Origin: an uncultured Pseudomonadota bacterium
Lineage (GTDB): Bacteria; Pseudomonadota; Gammaproteobacteria; Burkholderiales; SG8-39
DNA: 6,343 nt
Assembly: GCA_903895005.1 (NCBI GenBank)
Contig: CAITSH010000379.1
Coordinates: 1 to 6,343 of the forward strand
Direction: 5' to 3'
Numbering within the stretch: position 1 is the stretch's first letter; each line of letters begins with the position of its first letter. The notes beneath the pieces are model-generated. The model was not told the origin of the DNA, ran no database searches, and was given only the letters and a program-made list of their open reading frames with translations. Below, one piece after another: positions 1 to 5,151 of the stretch. A program made the position numbers and the translations under genes.

Positions 1-2
1 AC

Positions 3-1058
3 TGGACCCTTGCCAGCCTGTTCCTGGGCAAGCGCGAGCAGTTCGAGATATTCGATCAGGCGTTCCATATTTTCTGGCGCGATCCGAGAATGCTCGAGCG
101 CGCGATGGCACTGATGATGCCGCAGGTCTACGGCCGCGCCGGAGACGGCGAGGAACAGGCCAGCAACCGCCTCGCCGAGGCCTTTTCCACCGGTACCGAA
201 CAAGACGAGAAACAACAACCCGAGCAGGACCAGGAAGTCGAGATTGATTCGACCTTCACCGTGTCGGACCGCGAGCTTCTGCAACACGCCGACTTCGAGA
301 CCATGACCAACGAGGAACTGGCGCAGGCGAAAAAAATGATCGCCGCACTGCGCCTGCCGATTCCCGAGGTGCGCACGCGCCGCCTCGCACCGGACGCGCG
401 CGGCCACCAGATCGATGCGCGCGCGACCCTGCGCGCCTCCCTGCGCTCGGGCGGCGACCTCATCCCGCTGCGCCACCGCTCGCCGCAAAAACGCCATCCG
501 CCGCTGGTGGTGTTGTGTGACATCTCGGGAAGCATGAGCCGCTACTCGCGTATGTTCCTGCACTTCCTGCATGCGCTCACCAACGACCGCGACCGCGTCC
601 ACTGTTTTGTGTTCGGAACTCGGCTGACCAACGTAACACGCGCCCTCAGGCATCGCGACGTCGACCTCGCCATGGATCGCGTCGCCGAAATCGTCGCCGA
701 CTGGTCGGGCGGCACGCGCATCGGCGCCTCGATGCACGAGTTCAACCTGCAATGGGGCCGGCGCGTGCTGGGCCAGAACGCCGTGCTGCTTCTCATTTCC
801 GACGGTCTGGACCGCGAGGCGGGCGACGGCCTGTCGCAGGAAATGGCGCGCCTGCATCGATCCACCAGTCAACTCATCTGGCTCAACCCCTTGTTGCGCT
901 ACAGTTCTTTCGAAGCCAAGCCGGCCGGCGTCAAGGCCATGCTGCCCCACGTGGACGCCTTCCTGCCGGTGCACAATATCGCCAGCTTGGTCGACTTGGG
1001 ACGTATACTGGCGAAGATCAAGCGCAGCGGCACGGTCGGCGCAAGCCTGGCAGCCTAG
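3..1058 (+). CDS. coxE: CoxE-like VWA domain protein (5' end outside window)
   Basis: Partial gene: the reading frame is open from base 3 with family-like residues (ASLFLGKREQFEIFDQAF) well before the first ATG at 90, so that ATG is internal and the true start lies upstream. 351 residues are visible, ending in TAG. In visible numbering, an acidic Gln/Glu-rich stretch (about 60-80) leads into the segment FETMTNEELAQAKKMI and then a von Willebrand A domain. Its MIDAS metal site is visible: DISGS with Asp173, Thr238 in SGGTRIG, and Asp267 in ISDG. CoxE-type VWA proteins are cytoplasmic partners of MoxR AAA+ ATPases and act in maturation of molybdenum hydroxylases such as aerobic CO dehydrogenase. 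The next gene on the same strand is CoxG-like, which supports this assignment; the MoxR gene expected upstream is not in view. The symbol reflects family membership. The client enzyme cannot be deduced, because many cox-like accessory genes sit away from CO dehydrogenase genes. Confidence 0.9.
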   Translation, partial: WTLASLFLGKREQFEIFDQAFHIFWRDPRMLERAMALMMPQVYGRAGDGEEQASNRLAEAFSTGTEQDEKQQPEQDQEVEIDSTFTVSDRELLQHADFETMTNEELAQAKKMIAALRLPIPEVRTRRLAPDARGHQIDARATLRASLRSGGDLIPLRHRSPQKRHPPLVVLCDISGSMSRYSRMFLHFLHALTNDRDRVHCFVFGTRLTNVTRALRHRDVDLAMDRVAEIVADWSGGTRIGASMHEFNLQWGRRVLGQNAVLLLISDGLDREAGDGLSQEMARLHRSTSQLIWLNPLLRYSSFEAKPAGVKAMLPHVDAFLPVHNIASLVDLGRILAKIKRSGTVGASLAA

Positions 1059-1066
1059 CCAGATCA

Positions 1067-1129
1067 GACCCCGGGTCGTGGCATCATGCCCCGCCGTCGG
1101 TACATTTTCACACCGGTGCGGGAACGCAC
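1067..1129. other. Palindromes and small hairpin in the coxE-coxG gap
   Basis: The 96-base gap between the two plus-strand genes holds two adjacent 11-base palindromes, GACCCCGGGTC (1067-1077) and GGCATCATGCC (1080-1090). They are followed by a perfect 8-base palindrome CACCGGTG (1111-1118), which overlaps a 5-bp hairpin with a GGAA loop, GTGCG/CGCAC (1116-1129). The first two have single-base centres and so fit dimeric protein sites better than RNA hairpins. The last could fold in mRNA 25 bases before the coxG start. Short palindromes are frequent by chance at this base composition, so function is uncertain. Confidence 0.25.
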
Positions 1130-1154
1130 ACATTTCTGGAAGACATACAGACAT

Positions 1155-1727
1155 ATGGAACTCACAGGCGAACAACTCATCCCGCAAACCCAGGCCATCG
1201 TATGGGACGGACTCAACGACCCCGAAGTACTCAAGGCCTGCATCACCGGCTGCGAAACCATCGAGAAGGTGTCGGACACCGAATTCAACGTCACCATCCT
1301 TGCCGCAGTGGGCCCGGTCAAGGCGCGCTTCAAGGGCAACCTGCTGCTCTCGGACATCAATCCGCCGACATCCTATTCACTCGCCTTCAGTGGCAACGGC
1401 GGCGCCGCCGGCTTTGGCAAGGGTGGCGCACAGGTGACGCTTTCACCGGAGGGCGCGGGCACCAAACTAGTGTATGTCGCCAAGGCGCAGGTCGGCGGCA
1501 AGCTTGCACAGGTGGGATCACGCCTCATAGACGGCGTGGCGAAAAAGCTCGCGGAAGATTTTTTCAAGGCCTTTAACGCCAAGGTCGCCGGGCCCGCAGC
1601 GGCGGTGAGCGACGCGGCAAGTCCAGCTGCGGCAGGCGGCAAGGCGGCTACCGCGGAGCCTTTCAACCCGCTGTGGTTCGTGCTGGTGGCTGTGGCCGGG
1701 ATGTTTGCGCTGACCTACGTCGTCTGA
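1155..1727 (+). CDS. coxG: CoxG-like SRPBCC protein with C-terminal membrane anchor
   Basis: 190 residues, carbon monoxide dehydrogenase subunit G family. The start MELTGEQ matches the usual N terminus of the family, so ATG 1155 is preferred over the in-frame ATG at 1086, which would add a basic 23-residue extension with no clear ribosome site. A GGAAG lies about 12 bases before 1155. Residues 1-140 form the SRPBCC helix-grip domain: the segments around NDPEVLKACITGCETIEKV, GPVKARFKGNLLL and the Gly-rich NGGAAGFGKGGAQVTL are typical. An Ala/Pro-rich linker (about 142-170) leads to a hydrophobic helix (172-190, NPLWFVLVAVAGMFALTYVV) ending at the C terminus, which would anchor the protein with its ligand-binding domain in the cytoplasm. 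Family proteins are implicated in attaching CO dehydrogenase to the membrane and in quinone handling. It lies 96 bases after coxE, probably in the same transcript. The family call is strong; the partner enzyme here is unknown. Confidence 0.9.
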   Translation: MELTGEQLIPQTQAIVWDGLNDPEVLKACITGCETIEKVSDTEFNVTILAAVGPVKARFKGNLLLSDINPPTSYSLAFSGNGGAAGFGKGGAQVTLSPEGAGTKLVYVAKAQVGGKLAQVGSRLIDGVAKKLAEDFFKAFNAKVAGPAAAVSDAASPAAAGGKAATAEPFNPLWFVLVAVAGMFALTYVV

Positions 1728-1754
1728 GCCAGGCACCCGCCTCACACGCATAAC

Positions 1755-1795
1755 ATCGGCTGGAAACCCCCATCTGGTAAGGGTTCCCAGCCGAT
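1755..1795. terminator. Stem-loop between convergent genes, likely bidirectional terminator
   Basis: Left arm ATCGGCTGGAAACCC (1755-1769) and right arm GGGTTCCCAGCCGAT (1781-1795) pair at 14 of 15 positions, with one A-C mismatch, around an 11-base loop. The structure lies 27 bases after the coxG stop and 33 bases beyond the dehydrogenase stop on the other strand. Such a position suits a shared terminator for converging transcripts. Neither strand has a strong U run after the stem (only TTGCCGTTT on the plus side), so it may act as an mRNA 3'-end stabiliser or a weak or Rho-assisted terminator. Confidence 0.65.
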
Positions 1796-1828
1796 TGCCG
1801 TTTACGTACCGGGGTTACCGGTCGGGGT

Positions 1829-2803
1829 TCAGCGCTTGCCCAGCGCCTCTGGATTGACAACGGTCTTGGCTTGCGCTCCGGCGGTGACGGCAAGGATGTT
1901 GTCGAAAGCGGTGCCGAAATACAACTCGTAATTATCCTCGGTGACGTAGCCAAGGTGCGGCGTCGCCACAACGTTGTCCATCTTGAGCAGGGGGTGATTG
2001 GCGCCAAGAATGGGCTCCCCCTCGAACACATCGACTGCGGCAAACCCGGGACGGCCTGCGGCGAGCGCGGCTTCCAGCGCACGCGGCCCCACCAGTTCTG
2101 CGCGACTGGTGTTGACAAACACCGCATCGGGCTTCATCAGCGCGAGATCTTCGCGCGTCACGATGCCGCGCGTTTCCGGCGCAAGGCGCAGGTGTATCGT
2201 CAGCACGTCGGGCTTTGAAAAAATTTCCGAGCGATTCGACACGACGGTCACGCCATCCGCCAGCGCGCGACGCGCCGAGGCCTCACGGCCGTAGGCGATG
2301 ACGTTCATGCCGAAGGCCTTGCCGTAGCCGGCCACCAACGAACCGATCTTGCCGTAGCCGTAGATGCCCAGGGTCATGCCCTTGAGTGTGCGGCCCAGCG
2401 TGGTCTGCCAGCGGCCTTCACGCAGGCGCCGGTCCTCAAGCGCAATCGAGCGCACCGACGCGAGGATCAGTCCCCAGGTCAGCTCGGCCGGGGCGTCAGG
2501 CGCGCCGGTTCCGGCACAAACCACGATTCCGGCACGAGTACAGGCCTCGACGTCGATGTGTTTCCCGGCGCCGCCGGTCTGGCTGAATATCTTGAGCCGG
2601 GGCAGGCGCTCGATCACCGCGGCGGGGATGCGCGTGCGTTCACGGATCAACACCACCGCGTCGGCGTCGGCAAGACGCCCCACCAGTGCGTCCGGATCAC
2701 TGATGCTGTCGCGATGCACCGTCACGTTGTGGCCGGCAAGCTTGGCAAAGCACGAAAGGCCGCGCACGGCGTCCTGATAATCGTCGAGAATGGTGATGTT
2801 CAT
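1829..2803 (-). CDS. D-isomer-specific 2-hydroxyacid dehydrogenase family protein
   Basis: 324 residues from ATG 2803. An in-frame TTG at 2815 would add four residues (MRAI), but MNITILDDYQD is the usual N terminus of this subgroup. The substrate-binding part comes first (1-100), followed by the NAD-binding Rossmann part with GYGKIG (149-154). The expected catalytic set is present: Arg234 in NTSRAELV, Glu263 in DVFEGEP and His283 in TPHLGY. The enzyme should be a cytoplasmic NAD(P)-dependent oxidoreductase interconverting a 2-oxoacid and a D-2-hydroxyacid; the substrate cannot be read from sequence. The family also includes phosphoglycerate dehydrogenase, but the length and the lack of an ACT domain argue against classical SerA. 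It is last in the minus-strand block, 111 bases after the hydrolase stop, and may be expressed separately. No good Shine-Dalgarno sequence is visible. Confidence 0.9.
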   Translation of the reverse strand: MNITILDDYQDAVRGLSCFAKLAGHNVTVHRDSISDPDALVGRLADADAVVLIRERTRIPAAVIERLPRLKIFSQTGGAGKHIDVEACTRAGIVVCAGTGAPDAPAELTWGLILASVRSIALEDRRLREGRWQTTLGRTLKGMTLGIYGYGKIGSLVAGYGKAFGMNVIAYGREASARRALADGVTVVSNRSEIFSKPDVLTIHLRLAPETRGIVTREDLALMKPDAVFVNTSRAELVGPRALEAALAAGRPGFAAVDVFEGEPILGANHPLLKMDNVVATPHLGYVTEDNYELYFGTAFDNILAVTAGAQAKTVVNPEALGKR

Positions 2804-2818
2804 AATGGCCCGCAAAGA

Positions 2819-2840
2819 TTGAAAAGTTCAAAAATGTGAA
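2819..2840 (-). promoter_or_regulatory. AT-rich inverted repeats before the dehydrogenase gene
   Basis: An AT-rich island in GC-rich surroundings lies 16-37 bases before the dehydrogenase ATG. It contains TTGAA-AAG-TTCAA (2819-2831) overlapping TTCA-N6-TGAA (2827-2840), so one half-site is shared by two inverted repeats. This resembles an operator, and AT-richness would suit a promoter. No convincing -35/-10 pair is seen: a weak TTCAGG-N17-TATCCT pair can be read further upstream on the minus strand. The regulator is unknown. Confidence 0.3.
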
Positions 2841-2876
2841 TCGGGGGGCCGCGCAGGATAGCACGCCGGATGTGGC

Positions 2877-2900
2877 CCCTGAATCCCCAGGGCTCGCCCT
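2877..2900 (-). terminator. Possible weak terminator or attenuating hairpins after hydrolase
   Basis: Just past the hydrolase stop there are two short stems sharing bases: CCCTG/CAGGG (2877-2881 with 2888-2892) and AGGG/CCCT (2889-2892 with 2897-2900). They cannot form together, and no T run follows on the minus strand. This could reduce read-through into the dehydrogenase gene, or may be chance in GC-rich DNA. Confidence 0.25.
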
Positions 2901-2914
2901 TATCGTTGAACGCG

Positions 2915-3820
2915 CTAGTTCGCGGCCGTGCCGGCCTTGCCGCGCACCTCGTCCACAAAGTCGCGCAGCAAACGGCGGTATTCCTCGGAAAATTTCCACG
3001 ACATATTGCTGTGCCCGGCCTCTTCCATCAGCACCAGGCGCTTGGGCGCGGTAGTCGCAGCATGCAGTCGTTCGCTCATCTGCCAGGGCACGACGCCGTC
3101 GGCCTTGCCGTGCATGAACAACACCGGCAGTGTCACTCGGGGGATCTTGCCGATCGAATCGTAGCGCTGTGTCAGCACCGTCGTCGGTACATACCAGTAG
3201 CTGCGGCTGGACATGTCGGGAATCGAGGTGAAGCTCGCCTCGACAATCAGGCCCGCCGCCTCCGGACTGCGCGAAGCCAGGTCTATGGCTACGGCCCCGC
3301 CCAACGAGTGGCCGAAAATAAAACGCCGCTTCGCATCCGGTTCCTTGGCGCTGAGCCAGCGCCATGCCGCGCGCGCATCTTCGTAGGTCTGCGCTTCGGA
3401 CGGCAGATCGCCGTCGCTCCTGCCGAAACCGCGGTAATCAATCGCAAGCACGGAAAAGCCCGCCTCGCGCAGGCGCGCAATGCGAAACAGGTTGTTGCCG
3501 ATGGACCAGCGCGCGCCATGCAGGTAAAGCAGCGCGGGCGCATTGCGCTCGGCTGCGGGCATCCACCAGCCGTGAATGCGTTCGCCCGATCCGTTCGGGA
3601 TACCGGGGTCACCTGCGCCGCCCCCGGCCCCAACCGTGAGCCAGACATCCTCATAGGCCAGGCCGTATTCAGCCGGCGTGCTGGCGTACTCCTTGATCGG
3701 ACGGAAAATCAGCTCGCGCTGCTTGATATCGAGGTAGGCGCAGCCGGAAAAGAGGGCCGCCACAAGCACGGATGCACCAAAGGTCAGCCATCGCCGTCCT
3801 GTCGACCGCGGGAATTTCAA
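2915..3820 (-). CDS. Alpha/beta hydrolase, predicted lipoprotein
   Basis: 301 residues starting at TTG 3820, whose bases overlap the stop of the preceding gene (TTGA). GAGGAAG (3829-3835) stands 8 bases before it, a good ribosome site. The open frame continues upstream to 4213, but that part only shadows the photolyase-like gene. The N terminus is basic, then hydrophobic, and ends in LFSGC with Cys27: a lipoprotein signal peptide. Phe at -3 is less usual; Ala at +2 would favour outer-membrane sorting. The hydrolase fold follows: HG at 101-102 (oxyanion region), nucleophile Ser172 in GHSLGG, Asp241 in HGKADG and His270 in EEAGHSN, a complete catalytic triad. The IKQRELIFRP start of the mature part and the family pattern resemble bacterial YfhR/ABHD13-like esterase-type hydrolases. 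The substrate is unknown. The overlap implies translation coupled to the photolyase-like gene, although a cell-surface hydrolase has no obvious link to DNA repair. Confidence 0.88.
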   Translation of the reverse strand: MKFPRSTGRRWLTFGASVLVAALFSGCAYLDIKQRELIFRPIKEYASTPAEYGLAYEDVWLTVGAGGGAGDPGIPNGSGERIHGWWMPAAERNAPALLYLHGARWSIGNNLFRIARLREAGFSVLAIDYRGFGRSDGDLPSEAQTYEDARAAWRWLSAKEPDAKRRFIFGHSLGGAVAIDLASRSPEAAGLIVEASFTSIPDMSSRSYWYVPTTVLTQRYDSIGKIPRVTLPVLFMHGKADGVVPWQMSERLHAATTAPKRLVLMEEAGHSNMSWKFSEEYRRLLRDFVDEVRGKAGTAAN

Positions 3821-5067
3821 GTACGCAGCTTCCTCGCCAGCACGCGCTCCCGATCGCGTGGCGATTCCACCGGGGCGGGCACCACCTGGTTCCAGAACCG
3901 CGTGAACGATCCGCACAGCACGTCCGGGTCTTCCAGGAAGCGCGGCGTTTCGGACAATTCGACCTCCGGATTGTCCAGAGCATCGGCATAGCCCGGGTTG
4001 AAGGTGCGGCGCGATGATAACGACACCGCACCCGCATCGAGAAGTTCTTCGGGTAAGTGCGTGACATCGCCGTACCAGATCACGTCGGTGACCGCGCGCA
4101 TGCGTTCCATCACAAACGCCCAACGCTTGGCGGACCACGGAAATTTCTCGTGAAAGGGCGCGTGCAGCACCCCGATAACAAGGCTGCTGTCCGGCCTCGC
4201 CTGCAACCACCATGGATGGAGCAGAGCGGCGCGTTGGCTGCGGATACTGCCCAGCGAAGATAGGCTGTCGATCAGCTTCGCCTTGAGCTTTGCCGGCGGC
4301 CGAGCAAACAGCTTGGGCATGGCGACCCCCTTTTTCGGCGCCGCGGGTTCCGGGCCCGCGCTCTCGGCACTATTTGCCAGCGCCTCCAGGCGATCGTAGC
4401 CACAATCGATGACCGTGCCCGGGCTGGCCAGCGCGGGCGCGTATTCGGCCACGTTGGCGGCGTTGAAAAGATAGGGCTTGGCACTGAAGCTGCCTGCGAC
4501 CCATTGCCAGGACAAATGATTGCTCGCCAGGTCGCCGTCCAGGAGGTGGCCGTACATCCAGTCAGCCGCGACGCGCCATTGAACCTTGCGCACGTGCACG
4601 ATGTAGGAGGCGAGCCACATGCGGGCGTGGTTGTGAACGTAACCGGTCGCGTACAAATCACGCACGCTCGCATCAATCACCGGAACGCCGGTGCGCGCGC
4701 CAATAATATCGGCGGGCAGCACGTCTGAATACACCGCGCCCGGCCGCGGATCGCGCACGTTCTCCAGGATGCCGTCGCCGAGATGGCGCCAGACATGCTG
4801 AAAGTATTCACGCCAGGCGAACTCGAACACCAGCTTGTGCTGTATCGGCAGCGGACCGCGCGTGCGCAGTCGTTGCAGCACTTCGGGCAATTCGATCAGG
4901 CCGTGGCTCAGGTACGGCGACAGGCGCGTCACCGGACCGTCGACATAATTGCGCCGCCGCGCATAGCCGCCGACATCGACATCGGCGAGCCGTTCAAGTG
5001 CGGCCTCGCGCGTGGGCTTGAAAACATTGCTGGCAACGGGAGGGGAATCGGGCAGAAGTTCAGTCAT
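3817..5067 (-). CDS. Photolyase/cryptochrome-like FAD-binding protein lacking N-terminal antenna domain
   Basis: 416 residues from ATG 5067, chosen because homology-like sequence begins near residue 15 (NVFKPTREAALERL). ATG 5094 and TTG 5133 are in-frame alternatives; none has a clear ribosome site. Residues 15-211 are the helical FAD-binding core of photolyases: RLSPYLSHG (48-56), FEFAWREY (81-88), TGVPVIDA (126-133), HNHARM (145-150), DGDLASNHLSWQW (177-189) and KPYLFNAANVAEYAP (197-211). By analogy with E. coli photolyase, Glu82 and Trp85 correspond to Glu274 and Trp277, Asn183 to Asn378, and Trp164 and Trp187 to two electron-transfer tryptophans. His147 stands where Arg342 is usual, and I see no clear third triad tryptophan. 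The N-terminal antenna domain (about 130 residues) is absent. A polar Ala/Pro/Lys linker (about 235-262) leads to a C-terminal region (about 280-400) that may be a relocated antenna-like domain. It could repair UV damage or act as a photoreceptor; activity is not proven by sequence. It is co-translated with the downstream hydrolase. Confidence 0.85.
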   Translation of the reverse strand: MTELLPDSPPVASNVFKPTREAALERLADVDVGGYARRRNYVDGPVTRLSPYLSHGLIELPEVLQRLRTRGPLPIQHKLVFEFAWREYFQHVWRHLGDGILENVRDPRPGAVYSDVLPADIIGARTGVPVIDASVRDLYATGYVHNHARMWLASYIVHVRKVQWRVAADWMYGHLLDGDLASNHLSWQWVAGSFSAKPYLFNAANVAEYAPALASPGTVIDCGYDRLEALANSAESAGPEPAAPKKGVAMPKLFARPPAKLKAKLIDSLSSLGSIRSQRAALLHPWWLQARPDSSLVIGVLHAPFHEKFPWSAKRWAFVMERMRAVTDVIWYGDVTHLPEELLDAGAVSLSSRRTFNPGYADALDNPEVELSETPRFLEDPDVLCGSFTRFWNQVVPAPVESPRDRERVLARKLRT

Positions 5068-5151
5068 GGGCGAAGGGTAACCGGAAAGACGCATGGGTGC
5101 GACCAAGAGAGTGCGACAAGGTGGGTACGACAAAAAAGGGGAAGAAGATCG
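5068..5151 (-). promoter_or_regulatory. Gap with three 14-base-phased repeats before the photolyase-like gene
   Basis: Three units start exactly 14 bases apart, at 5097, 5111 and 5125: GTGCGACCAAGAGA, GTGCGACAAGGTGG and GTACGACAAAAAAG. They share a GTRCGAC core, which reads GTCGYAC on the coding (minus) strand. They lie 30-71 bases before the chosen ATG, where an operator would be expected. A T-rich run (CCCCTTTTTT on the minus strand) precedes them just after the permease stop. No standard -35/-10 pair was recognised. If translation began at TTG 5133 the repeats would be coding, but a 14-base period does not match codons. Confidence 0.4.

Noticed and set aside
128..535. Minus-strand open frame opposite coxE
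   Set aside because: It is rich in Arg and Ser, as expected from the reverse complement of a GC-rich gene, and coxE is well supported on the other strand.
752..1576. Plus-strand open frame overlapping coxE and coxG
   Set aside because: It is out of frame with both recognised genes and runs across their boundary. Its composition is low-complexity Arg/Gly/His without any family pattern.
2870..3991. Long plus-strand open frame of 373 codons opposite the hydrolase
   Set aside because: It lies antisense to a gene with a complete catalytic triad and lipobox. Its translation has no recognisable family and is rich in Arg, Ala and Pro, as expected of a shadow in GC-rich DNA.
3821..4213. N-terminal extension of the hydrolase frame to an upstream start at 4213
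   Set aside because: It covers the photolyase-like gene in another frame and looks non-protein-like. The TTG at 3820 has a good ribosome site and places a signal peptide right at the N terminus.
3817..5067. Photolyase gene truncated by rearrangement
   Set aside because: The frame is intact, starts cleanly after an intact permease gene, and carries an extra C-terminal region, so the short N terminus looks like a family trait and not decay.
5097..5138. The three short repeats as part of a CRISPR array
   Set aside because: Units of 14 bases without spacers and with diverging ends do not fit CRISPR repeats, and no cas gene is present.
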